IMG/VR virus record: IMGVR_UViG_3300042444_000762
Location: 1-28,227 of that record
Source: a virus
Direction: 5' to 3' (one strand)
DNA: 28,227 nt
In this document: positions 21,975-28,227 of the stretch, in pieces
Position numbering within the stretch: position 1 is the first letter of the stretch
How the letters are laid out: every line of letters begins with the position of its first letter
Translations under genes and position numbers: made by a program
The notes under the pieces: generated by a model
Told to the model about the DNA's origin: nothing
What the model saw: only the letters and a program-made list of their open reading frames with translations
Database searches by the model: none

Positions 21975-22239
21975 TCGGTGAATCGTTCAGTGGCCTGGGA
22001 TCCGGCGGGCGGTTCCATTCCATCTGGATCGGCTCAGCGCTGCTGTTTTCTGGCCTGATCAGCAGTAGGCGCAATGCACTGCAGCTGAAGGCTTCTGTCA
22101 GCACCTGCCGCTGTCGCCAGAAAAGGTCGGCGGCCGTGGCATGAAGAACTGTTACAGAGAGAACCCCTTTGCTGGTGGCCATGACGCAGCCAGGAGGGCC
22201 GTTAGGGACTTGATTCACGACGGCATGAACCGAAGGCAT
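21961..22239 (-). CDS. Possible small protein, 92 aa
   Basis: The frame reads MPSVHAVVNQVPNGPPGCVM then SKGVLSVTVLHATAADLFWR, RQVLTEAFSCSALRLLLIRP and a Pro-rich end, which has a plausible alternating strand/helix pattern. It is a leftward gene within a rightward module and overlaps the 3' end of the preceding gene by 14 bases. Without it, 21975-22325 would be an empty 350-base spacer. The family is unknown and the call is uncertain. Confidence 0.4.
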   Translation of the reverse strand: MPSVHAVVNQVPNGPPGCVMATSKGVLSVTVLHATAADLFWRQRQVLTEAFSCSALRLLLIRPENSSAEPIQMEWNRPPDPRPLNDSPISRH

Positions 22240-22325
22240 TACGAAGTCACAATGGTGCTAGTGTTCGGTGAGCGTGTCGGTGCAGCGTAACCGATGCACT
22301 ACCAACCTCTCTCGCAACGGCTCGA

Positions 22326-23336
22326 ATGGATTCCAGTACCCAGTCAGGGGCGCCATTGCCGCAGCCTCCACCGCCTGCCTCCGGGGCGCAGGCCGCTGCC
22401 AGTCCACAGCTCTCCCACAAGGCCCTAGAAGACTTCGCCCACCGCGCCAACCTGCAGATCGGCGCTCACGACCAGCAGATTCGCAACCAGGGCGCGGTGA
22501 TCGCCCAGCTCCGCTCAGAGATCCACGTGCTGGCCGACGCACAGGCGCACCTCGAACGGCAGGAAAAAACCTTCACAGATGATCAGCGGCGCCGGCTGAT
22601 CGAGTTCGTCAACTACGAACCGACAGCAGAACAGCAGATGCAGCTATTTGCTGCATTCGCAGCATGGCACGCAACAGAGCCGCGCCTTGTCGAAAACCGC
22701 CAGGCGGAGTACGCCACCAAGAAAGGCGGGACCATCTCCTACGGCTACGCCGATCTCGCCAGCGTCATCGCCACCGGCCAGAGCGCCGCCGCCATGGGCC
22801 TGTGCGCGGTCACCCGCCAGGAGCTGGACGACAACGGCACTCCGGTGGTCACTGGCTACCTGATCCACTCCGGCGGCGGCTGCATCAGCAGCGGTCCCGT
22901 CCCCCTCTACATCGGCGAAAGCGATCGCCGCGGCCAGGCCCATGCCGCTGGTCTCACCACCTGCCGCCGGCTGGCCCTGCAGATGGTCCTTGGCCTTGCC
23001 GCTGAGCGTGATGACGATTTCAACGCCCCAGGCGACAGCCAGCCCCGCCATGCGCGCCAGGGCAACGGCCAACAGCAACAGCCGGTGCGGACGGTCACGA
23101 CACCTTGCCGCACCGCTGCAGGCCCAGCCGGCGCCACCCAGCGCGGTCCTGCCGCCGCAGTCCGTCAGGGCCCACCGCCCGGGTGGATCAGCAAGGACGA
23201 TCGCCGCGCCCTCGAGCAGGAGCTGACAGATCCGGCCATCACTCCGGAGCGCTTCCAGGAGATCGAGTCGAAGCTCCTGGCCGCTGATCAGCTGGCCAAG
23301 AACGCCGCGGCCGCACCACAAGGCAACGCGCCATGA
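22326..23336 (+). CDS. erf: ERF-family single-strand annealing recombinase
   Basis: The 336-aa protein contains the ERF superfamily core: KKGGTISYGYADLASVIATG (132-151), the middle GLCAVTRQELDDNGTPVVTG (158-177) and the C-terminal end AGLTTCRRLALQMVLGLAAE (208-227) with RDDDFN. ERF proteins form rings on single-stranded DNA and promote annealing and genome circularisation, independent of RecA. A Pro/Ala-rich leader and a helical stretch (about 30-90) precede the core. The tail holds a linker and a final acidic helix (DRRALEQELTDPAITPERFQ). No Shine-Dalgarno is obvious before ATG 22326. Confidence 0.9.
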   Translation: MDSSTQSGAPLPQPPPPASGAQAAASPQLSHKALEDFAHRANLQIGAHDQQIRNQGAVIAQLRSEIHVLADAQAHLERQEKTFTDDQRRRLIEFVNYEPTAEQQMQLFAAFAAWHATEPRLVENRQAEYATKKGGTISYGYADLASVIATGQSAAAMGLCAVTRQELDDNGTPVVTGYLIHSGGGCISSGPVPLYIGESDRRGQAHAAGLTTCRRLALQMVLGLAAERDDDFNAPGDSQPRHARQGNGQQQQPVRTVTTPCRTAAGPAGATQRGPAAAVRQGPPPGWISKDDRRALEQELTDPAITPERFQEIESKLLAADQLAKNAAAAPQGNAP

Positions 23337-23601
23337 CAGGAACCACCCTCAGCCTTTCCCCAGCACGGGGCCCCTAGGCCCTGCTGCTGGTGCTGCCGCG
23401 CTTGCGCGTGTTGTGGCCTCCTAGGTGATGCCAGCCCGCTGCTCGGACCAAGCGGTGGACGCTGTTGGCCTCTCTCCAGTTACGGGCCCCATCGAGGGAT
23501 CCGGTTGGCTCCAGGGCGACTGCACCCGACAGGACCGGACCAAGGCCATTTGCAGCAACACAACCCGTCTTCCCTTCTGTTCCCCTTTCATCCCCATCCC
23601 C
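23337..23601. other. Spacer upstream of DUF2303 gene
   Basis: 265 bases with no convincing gene. A frame open from 23425 continues into the DUF2303 gene, but its residues look random (Cys/Pro/Arg-rich) and a much better start lies at 23602. The last 25 bases are pyrimidine-rich (cccctttcatccccatcccc) with no Shine-Dalgarno. Confidence 0.5.
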
Positions 23602-24465
23602 ATGAGCGAATCAACGACCAGAACCGAGGCTGACGCCCTCATCGAGCAGACCCTGTTGGGTGTGGAGCCCATAGAGCTCCTCCCCGGCCACGTCTATGTC
23701 GTCCGCACCAGGGAGGGTTTCAAAACCATCGACCTGACCAAGCCTGAGTTGCTGAATGCCGCCGGCTGGGAGCGGCTCAGACCTCAGGCCAATTACGCCT
23801 TCCACAGCGTTCAAAGCTTCACGTCCTACGTGCTGAGCGTCTTCGACAACTACCCCGAAGGCCTCGATGATGATGCCTACCGGCCCAGGCGCAGCAGGGC
23901 CCTTTGCATCGCTGACGAGGCCCAAGGCACCGTCAGGCTGATCTTCGACGCACAGCCCAACGAATGGGGCACCGTCTACGCCGACCTGATGCTGCTTGGC
24001 AGCCCTGAGGCAAAGCGGTGGATGGCGGCCAGCGGCACTTACATGGCCCAGCAAGACTTCGCTGAGTTCTGTGAGCTGAACCTGGAGACCTTCTCCAGCC
24101 CGGATGCCGCCACGATCCTGGAGATCGCCCAGACCTTCAACGCCAAGTCCACCGTCGATTTCAGCAGCGCCGTTCGGCTGTCCAGTGGGGCCATCAAGCT
24201 GAAGCGGGAGGAGCAGATCAACGCCACCGCCGGCGAGCGCGCTGACATCTCAATCCCTGAGGTGCTCACCGTCGCCATGCCGATTTACAAGTTTGGCAAG
24301 GCCTACGCCGTGATGGCTCGCCTCCGCTACCGGATTGTGGACTCCGCCGTGAAACTCTCTGTCCTGCTGGTGGACCCGGAGATGGCGATCGAGCACGCCT
24401 TTAAGGAAGTGGTCGACGAGGTCTCCACCCTGTTGGGGATGCCCGTCTTCTACGGGAAGGTCTGA
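23602..24465 (+). CDS. DUF2303 (YfdQ-like) protein
   Basis: The 287-aa protein starts MSESTTRTEADALIEQTLLG and matches the DUF2303 layout: LNAAGWERLRPQANYAFHSV then QSFTSYVLSVFDNYPEGLDD, a middle strand pair (GTVRLIFDAQPNEWGTVYAD), DFAEFCELNLETFSSPDAAT, SSGAIKLKREEQINATAGER and a C-terminal IPEVLTVAMPIYKFGKAYAV. DUF2303 genes are common in the early recombination regions of tailed phages; their biochemical role is not established. It lies between the ERF gene and small genes. Confidence 0.85.
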   Translation: MSESTTRTEADALIEQTLLGVEPIELLPGHVYVVRTREGFKTIDLTKPELLNAAGWERLRPQANYAFHSVQSFTSYVLSVFDNYPEGLDDDAYRPRRSRALCIADEAQGTVRLIFDAQPNEWGTVYADLMLLGSPEAKRWMAASGTYMAQQDFAEFCELNLETFSSPDAATILEIAQTFNAKSTVDFSSAVRLSSGAIKLKREEQINATAGERADISIPEVLTVAMPIYKFGKAYAVMARLRYRIVDSAVKLSVLLVDPEMAIEHAFKEVVDEVSTLLGMPVFYGKV

Positions 24466-24546
24466 ACTCTCCCAACCACCCCATCAAATCGAGCTATCCG
24501 GGATTTCCGAAGAACTGAACCTGATCCACCCCCCCCCCATCTCACC

Positions 24547-24951
24547 ATGAACGCCGAGCCCATGGACACCGACATGGAAGAAGCCCTGGAGGCCTCTCCC
24601 TTCGGGCAGTTCCTCTTCTCCCAACGCGATGGAAAAACCCACAGCGAGCTGTCCGACGCCCTCTCCAAAGTCGGCGAGGCGGTACTGGCCAACGGGGGCA
24701 CCGGCACCATCACCCTGAAATTGACCGTGACGCAGCTGGGTCACGAAAGCCGCCTGGTCGTCCGCGACGAGGTGGTCATGAAGGCACCCAAGCCGCCCAG
24801 GGAATCCAGCATCTGGTTCTACAACAAGGGCCAGAGAGGCTTCAGCCGCAGGGACCCCAATCAGGGGGAGCTGGAACTGGCCGTCGTCCCGATCCGCCCG
24901 CGCCTCGGCACTGCGATTGCAACGGATCGCACCGACAAGACCAGCGCTTGA
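24547..24951 (+). CDS. DUF2303-associated phage protein, 134 aa
   Basis: Reads EEALEASPFGQFLFSQRDGK, then LSDALSKVGEAVLANGGTGT and ITLKLTVTQLGHESRLVVRD, KAPKPPRESSIWFYNKGQRG and a final strand (LELAVVPIRPRL). In my experience such a protein follows DUF2303 genes in many phages; its function is unknown. The leader contains a run of ten C (24529-24538) and no Shine-Dalgarno. Confidence 0.75.
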   Translation: MNAEPMDTDMEEALEASPFGQFLFSQRDGKTHSELSDALSKVGEAVLANGGTGTITLKLTVTQLGHESRLVVRDEVVMKAPKPPRESSIWFYNKGQRGFSRRDPNQGELELAVVPIRPRLGTAIATDRTDKTSA

Positions 24952-24984
24952 TCTTTATCACCACCTCCCCAGCGCATTGCAGCC

Positions 24985-25476
24985 ATGCAGTCCCTCACCG
25001 ATCAGCCCATCACAGGGTTTGCCCTGTTTGCTGATGGCAGCCTTCACCTGCAACGTGGCTACGGCCAGCAGCAGTTTCAAGCCTGCTGCCCTGATCAGCT
25101 CCCGGCCAACGATTTCAAGAGCCTGCTATGGGCCATCGAGGCCGCCCTCGGGGCCTGCCACAACGAGCTTCAGCAGACCATGCCGGAATCCATCCAGTCG
25201 TTGTTGCGGGTGATGGCCCTGTGCCATGCCAACTGGCTCACGCTCATTGCAGGCGATCCCCCTAACCCGATCACCGGCGCGGTGTTGGTTTGGGTTCGCC
25301 CGTTCCCTATCGCGATCGATTGCACCGAGGCCACCAATGCCAAGCCATCTGGAAGAAGCCTTTGCCAACCAGTGGCTGATCTCTTGCCCCGGCCTGCCTT
25401 TCCAGCGAGAGTTCATCCTGCCCGTGTGGGACACCTGGGCCTCGTACCAGAAGCAGGAAGGGCTGAGGTCGCGTAG
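24985..25476 (+). CDS. Hypothetical protein, up to 163 aa
   Basis: The first 115 residues look genuine (SLTDQPITGFALFADGSLHL, then LLWAIEAALGACHNELQQTM, SLLRVMALCHANWLTLIAGD). The last 45 residues overlap the nuclease gene in another frame and are Pro/Ala/Arg-rich, as expected of a shadow, so the native stop may have been lost by mutation. No family is recognised. Confidence 0.55.
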   Translation: MQSLTDQPITGFALFADGSLHLQRGYGQQQFQACCPDQLPANDFKSLLWAIEAALGACHNELQQTMPESIQSLLRVMALCHANWLTLIAGDPPNPITGAVLVWVRPFPIAIDCTEATNAKPSGRSLCQPVADLLPRPAFPARVHPARVGHLGLVPEAGRAEVA

Positions 25477-25939
25477 AGATCGCTTCCGCGCTGACTTTGC
25501 CTGGCCTGATGCGCAGGTGGCCGTCGAGGTCAACGGCGGCATCTGGCGGCCCGGGGGGCACTCCACAGGCAGTGGCATCACCAGGGACATCACCAAGACC
25601 ATGCTCGCCCAGCTCTCCGGTTGGGTTCTTATCCCCCTCTCCGACGCACACATCTTCGATGGCACCCCCTACTGGCTCGCGCTCATTGCAGACCTCATCG
25701 AGAGCCGCAAAGCTATCCGTTTCAGCGGACACCCCGCCGGTGCTGCAACTCGCTGGTGTGGCCCTGGACCCCAACCATCACATCCTCAAACCCTGGCTGA
25801 CCCGTTCGCCGTTGGATCGAAACAGCATGGGCAGACCTCGCGTCGGAAAGGGCGTGCTGAACGGGATCGAGTGGATCTCCGTCAGGAACTCAAATCCTTC
25901 CGAAGCGGGCCAGAACCGGCGACTGATTTACAACGGTAG
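25337..25939 (+). CDS. PD-(D/E)XK endonuclease (DUF559/Vsr-like)
   Basis: The conserved core is RRDRFRADFAWPDAQVAVEV (46-65), NGGIWRPGGHSTGSGITRDI (66-85) and TKTMLAQLSGWVLIPLSDAH. Candidate catalytic residues are D53, E64, H75 and D84, with the usual Lys/Gln position replaced by Asn (E-x-N). Such phage enzymes act on recombination intermediates or branched DNA; it follows the ERF module, which fits. ATG 25337 has GAGG 6 bases upstream. After about residue 125 the frame is Pro/Arg-rich and overlaps the next gene by 113 bases, so the original C-terminus is probably shorter (a lost stop). Confidence 0.75.
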   Translation: MPSHLEEAFANQWLISCPGLPFQREFILPVWDTWASYQKQEGLRSRRDRFRADFAWPDAQVAVEVNGGIWRPGGHSTGSGITRDITKTMLAQLSGWVLIPLSDAHIFDGTPYWLALIADLIESRKAIRFSGHPAGAATRWCGPGPQPSHPQTLADPFAVGSKQHGQTSRRKGRAERDRVDLRQELKSFRSGPEPATDLQR

Positions 25940-26357
25940 TTCGGTGCTGCTGATGCGTGCTCCACATGAACCGGAGGCCCTGCAGCAAATCACGATCAAT
26001 GATGGGGATTTCACTCTCCTCGCACCCTTTCCAGGCATCTACATCCCCGAAGAGGGCCGGCACTTCCCGCCGGGGTCGCTGCAGCTGATCGTTGATGAGA
26101 ACGACCGGCAGATCATCGACGACACTACCACCCTGCCGATTCCTGAGCGGGTGGCCACCACACCCTGCAGCGGCTGGTGCCGCAAGCAGCACATCTATTT
26201 TGATTTCGGCATGACTGAGCTGGCGGTGATTTTTTTCAATAGCTACGGCTGGCCCATCGCTTGCCGTGAAAATGTCCTCAGCAACGACCTTCGCACTGGT
26301 GCTTGCTGGTGGCGCTTTGATTACAGCCGGCCCGATCCGGCGGTGGTGGTTCGATGA
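25827..26357 (+). CDS. Hypothetical protein, 176 aa
   Basis: Begins MGRPRVGKGVLNGIEWISVR and shows a regular beta pattern: LIYNGSSVLLMRAPHEPEAL, TINDGDFTLLAPFPGIYIPE, WCRKQHIYFDFGMTELAVIF, ACWWRFDYSRPDPAVVVR. It may start upstream at GTG 25758 in the same frame. No family is recognised; no membrane helix is predicted. It ends in ATGA with the next gene. Confidence 0.65.
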   Translation: MGRPRVGKGVLNGIEWISVRNSNPSEAGQNRRLIYNGSSVLLMRAPHEPEALQQITINDGDFTLLAPFPGIYIPEEGRHFPPGSLQLIVDENDRQIIDDTTTLPIPERVATTPCSGWCRKQHIYFDFGMTELAVIFFNSYGWPIACRENVLSNDLRTGACWWRFDYSRPDPAVVVR

Positions 26358-26509
26358 CTGATAAGCAAGTTCATACGCTTTGCGGTGTGAATCTTCTTTC
26401 TGCGTCGGTTATTGCAAGGTCTCCGTCTGCCGAAGTAGCTACTTCTTTGGCCATCGTCGCTTTTGCGTTCTTTATTGGTTCAATCGCTAGTGATGGTGAC
26501 AAACCATGA
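26354..26509 (+). CDS. Small single-TM protein, 51 aa
   Basis: ATG at 26354 and stop at 26507 are both in ATGA overlaps with the flanking genes, strong support for a real gene. The product has one predicted membrane segment near its C-terminus (SLAIVAFAFFIGSIAS), and no cleavage site is evident. The composition is AT-richer than its neighbours. Function unknown. Confidence 0.7.
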   Translation: MTDKQVHTLCGVNLLSASVIARSPSAEVATSLAIVAFAFFIGSIASDGDKP

Positions 26510-27525
26510 CTGCCAACCCCGAACACATCAACCAGCTGGCCGCGATCATCCTAAAGGTTGACCGGGGGCTGTTTGCGCATGAACTCGCCGATGCGATCCT
26601 GAGCCACCCCGACAGCCTGTGGCAGCCGCCCGCCGCCCTGACCCAGCCGGAGGTGGGGGAGGTGGGTGAACAGGAGATTGAAGCCTTCATTCACCAGTGG
26701 TGGGAGGATTTCGGCAGGGGCTACCTGCCAAACTCCAGCGACAAAGCTCTGGTTGCTGTCGCCCTCGCCCACTGGGGCCGCCCACCCGCCTCGTCATCTT
26801 TGCCCGCCAACTACATCGACCCCGAGCACCAAGGGGGCGATCTCAAGTTGTTGCAGACCTTCTACCAGGCCTGCCATACCGAGGGCGGAACGGCCGATGA
26901 GATCTACCTTCGGGGTCTCCGGGCGGTGCTGGCTGCCCGTCCCGCCGCTCCTTCAGCGCCGGAACCCGTGCCCGACAAACCCGCCGAGTCCCTTGCTGCT
27001 CGTTGGCTGCTGGAAAAGCTGGCCCGACTGGATGATTTGGTAGGAATAACCGTTGCCGAGGTGCGCCAGTTAGCGGCGCACGCCGCCGCGTGGCTGCGCG
27101 AGAACCCGCCAGGCCAGCCGGTAGCGATTGAGCCCCGAGGCTGCCCGACGCCAGGGGCCTGCTCCTGTGTTGTCCCCGCCACCCCGCCAGCGCCGGAAGT
27201 GATGGAGGTTTGTGAATGGCTGGAAAACCACGCCGCGCACTTGCGGAAGATGCAGGAGATCGGGGCGTGGCCCGAGACTGAACTGCAGGAGATGCTGGAC
27301 CGCGCCGCCACACTGCTCCAGCAGCATGAAGCGCCCGCCCCGGCGGTGGTGCCGGTGGCCACACCCGGCAGGCAATGGCGCGAGGATGACGGCGCTTGCC
27401 TTTGGTGGCGGTTCCCGATCGAGGAGCCGCCTTGGTGTGGTGACCCGCGTGACGAAGACTGGCCCGGCTATCACACGCACTTCACGCGGATTATGTGCCC
27501 GTTACCCCAGGCCGGGGAAGGTTAA
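26506..27525 (+). CDS. Modular phage protein with DUF551-like end, 339 aa
   Basis: The N-terminal 40 residues are helical (INQLAAIILKVDRGLFAHEL). Modules separated by Pro/Ala linkers follow: QEIEAFIHQWWEDFGRGYLP, GDLKLLQTFYQACHTEGGTA, AEVRQLAAHAAAWLRENPPG and LQEMLDRAATLLQQ. The end reads ACLWWRFPIEEPPWCGDPRD followed by DWPGYHTHFTRI, which resembles the Trp-rich DUF551 type found in phages. Modular proteins of this design are frequent in cyanophages (recollection). Role unknown. Confidence 0.7.
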   Translation: MTANPEHINQLAAIILKVDRGLFAHELADAILSHPDSLWQPPAALTQPEVGEVGEQEIEAFIHQWWEDFGRGYLPNSSDKALVAVALAHWGRPPASSSLPANYIDPEHQGGDLKLLQTFYQACHTEGGTADEIYLRGLRAVLAARPAAPSAPEPVPDKPAESLAARWLLEKLARLDDLVGITVAEVRQLAAHAAAWLRENPPGQPVAIEPRGCPTPGACSCVVPATPPAPEVMEVCEWLENHAAHLRKMQEIGAWPETELQEMLDRAATLLQQHEAPAPAVVPVATPGRQWREDDGACLWWRFPIEEPPWCGDPRDEDWPGYHTHFTRIMCPLPQAGEG

Positions 27526-27528
27526 GCC

Positions 27529-27696
27529 GTGAACAAGATTCTGTGCCAAATAGGATTTCACCAGTGGCGCTTCCTTTTATCTGAGGTTGGCCATATTCCG
27601 CTGCGTGGGTGGCCAGTTGGAACCAAGTGCTCGCATTGCAGCAAGCTGCACCCCCATCCACTGCCACTGCTCCAGGGCGGGGATGTGGAGGCGTGA
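27529..27696 (+). CDS. Small Cys/His protein, 55 aa
   Basis: GTG start at 27529, 3 bases after the preceding stop. Sequence NKILCQIGFHQWRFLLSEVG then GTKCSHCSKLHPHPLPLL suggests a small zinc ribbon (C-x2-C followed by H-x-H). The next gene overlaps its stop as GTGA. Confidence 0.55.
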   Translation: MNKILCQIGFHQWRFLLSEVGHIPLRGWPVGTKCSHCSKLHPHPLPLLQGGDVEA

Positions 27697-27779
27697 GCGA
27701 CCACTCAACATGGGCCGACGTTGCTATGCAAATTGTTTGGCTCATTCCCGTTTGCCTACTTATCTGGAGGAAGACTTAA
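27693..27779 (+). CDS. Tiny membrane peptide, 28 aa
   Basis: GTG at 27693 overlaps the preceding stop (GTGA) and the TAA overlaps the next ATG (TAATG). The product SDHSTWADVAMQIVWLIPVC continues with LLIWRKT, a single membrane helix with a basic end. The double overlap is the main evidence. Confidence 0.5.
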   Translation: MSDHSTWADVAMQIVWLIPVCLLIWRKT

Positions 27780-28227
27780 TGAGCAAACCCAAGCTCCTAA
27801 TCATCGGCCACGCCAGGCACGGCAAGGATACCGTCGCCGAAAAAATCCGCGACAAGGTGGGCCTCGCGTTTACCTCCTCTTCACTTTTTGTTGGGTGGGA
27901 GCATGTTTGGTGGCAATGGGGTTGGAAGCACTATACCACCTTCGATGATATGTTTGCCGATCGAGCAAACCACCGAAAAACATTGGCAGACTTAATTTCC
28001 GCTTACAACACTCCCGACAAAACGCGAACTGCCAAGACAACGTTGAACCGTGGATATGATATGTATGTTGGCATGCGAAGAAGGGATGAATTTAACGCCT
28101 GCCGCGAGGCCGGGTTGTTTGATCACCTCATCTGGGTTGACGCCTCAAGGCGCTTGCCACCAGAAAGCACAGATTCAATGGAGCTTGTAGCAAGCGACGC
28201 TGATATATATTTTGACAATAATGGGGC
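27779..28227 (+). CDS. dNMP kinase-like protein (3' truncated by window end)
   Basis: The first 149 codons are present. A P-loop is at residues 10-18 (GHARHGKDT) after strand KLLIIG. Downstream are DLISAYNT, then NRGYDMYVGMRRRDEFNACR and LFDHLIWVDASRRLPPESTD, ending near DADIYFDNNG. This layout matches phage adenylate-kinase-superfamily deoxynucleoside monophosphate kinases, which raise dNTP supply. The ATG overlaps the upstream TAA. The composition becomes AT-richer than the left part of the window. Confidence 0.75.
   Translation, partial: MSKPKLLIIGHARHGKDTVAEKIRDKVGLAFTSSSLFVGWEHVWWQWGWKHYTTFDDMFADRANHRKTLADLISAYNTPDKTRTAKTTLNRGYDMYVGMRRRDEFNACREAGLFDHLIWVDASRRLPPESTDSMELVASDADIYFDNNG

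Larger units (their letters stand above)
1..28227. mobile_element. Tailed-phage genome segment or prophage
   Basis: The window contains terminase, portal, MuF-type head protein, LPD1 polyvalent protein, ERF recombinase, a phage-type dNMP kinase and many tightly overlapping small genes. No host housekeeping gene is apparent. Leftward and rightward blocks alternate in a manner typical of temperate siphovirus-like genomes. No intact integrase and no attachment site can be identified, so prophage versus free phage cannot be decided from this window. Capsid and tail genes are missing, so the element must extend beyond at least one end. The octamer GCGATCGC occurs at 4003, 6895, 17908 and 22921, which suggests a cyanobacterial host. 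Confidence 0.88.

Noticed and set aside
23425-23601. 59-residue N-terminal extension of the DUF2303 protein
   Set aside because: The residues do not look like protein-coding sequence and the family normally begins near the MSES start.

Overview
The window reads as one continuous stretch of a tailed-phage genome or prophage from a high-GC picocyanobacterium (Synechococcus/Cyanobium-like). Phage identity rests on a packaging/head block: terminase large subunit, four-HTH and ParB-like proteins upstream of it, a portal, an LPD1/zincin polyvalent head protein and a Mu gpF-like head protein. The cyanobacterial assignment is inference. It rests on the GC-rich codon use, a sigma factor of the RpoD/SigA type, four copies of the octamer GCGATCGC (HIP1, enriched in many cyanobacteria; at 4003, 6895, 17908 and 22921), and small Cys-motif proteins of a kind I associate with cyanobacterial phages. 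I see no clear host chromosomal gene, tRNA, rRNA, CRISPR array or insertion sequence. Capsid and tail genes are not present; they would have to lie outside the window.

Layout. (1) 1-757: a short intergenic stretch and two small rightward genes. (2) 758-6208, leftward: portal, then LPD1/metalloprotease protein, then MuF protein, all overlapping by a few bases. (3) 6246-8393, rightward: a regulatory cassette with a sigma-70 factor, a tiny ORF, a LexA DNA-binding domain without its peptidase, a helical protein and a winged-HTH protein. This cassette sits in inverted orientation between terminase and portal. (4) 8344-13996, leftward: ParB-like protein, four-HTH protein, putative small terminase, TerL, then a run of very small genes, one of which carries a 145-bp copy of the portal gene. 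(5) 14074-14949, rightward: a serine-recombinase C-terminal half with no catalytic domain. (6) 14934-20680, leftward: an early/replication operon with a winged-helix replication-type protein, zinc-ribbon proteins, a minimal PolX polymerase and several unknowns. Most junctions are ATGA or TGATG overlaps. (7) 21060-28227, mainly rightward: an unknown protein, an ERF single-strand annealing protein, a DUF2303 protein, a PD-(D/E)XK nuclease, several small proteins and a dNMP-kinase-like gene cut by the window end.

Working model (inference). Divergent transcription from 20681-21059 drives the replication operon leftward and the recombination module rightward. Packaging and head genes form a leftward late unit. 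If late transcription runs from terminase through to portal it must cross the sigma/LexA/wHTH cassette antisense, so cassette and late operon would oppose each other. The most unusual items are that inverted cassette, the portal-fragment chimera next to it, the sigma factor's divergent region 4, a small AT-richer gene flanked by near-perfect 39-bp repeats, the catalytic-domain-less recombinase, and a run of GC-rich palindromes encoding a Pro/Gly linker. Several genes of only 28-55 codons are listed because their stop/start overlaps with neighbours support them.
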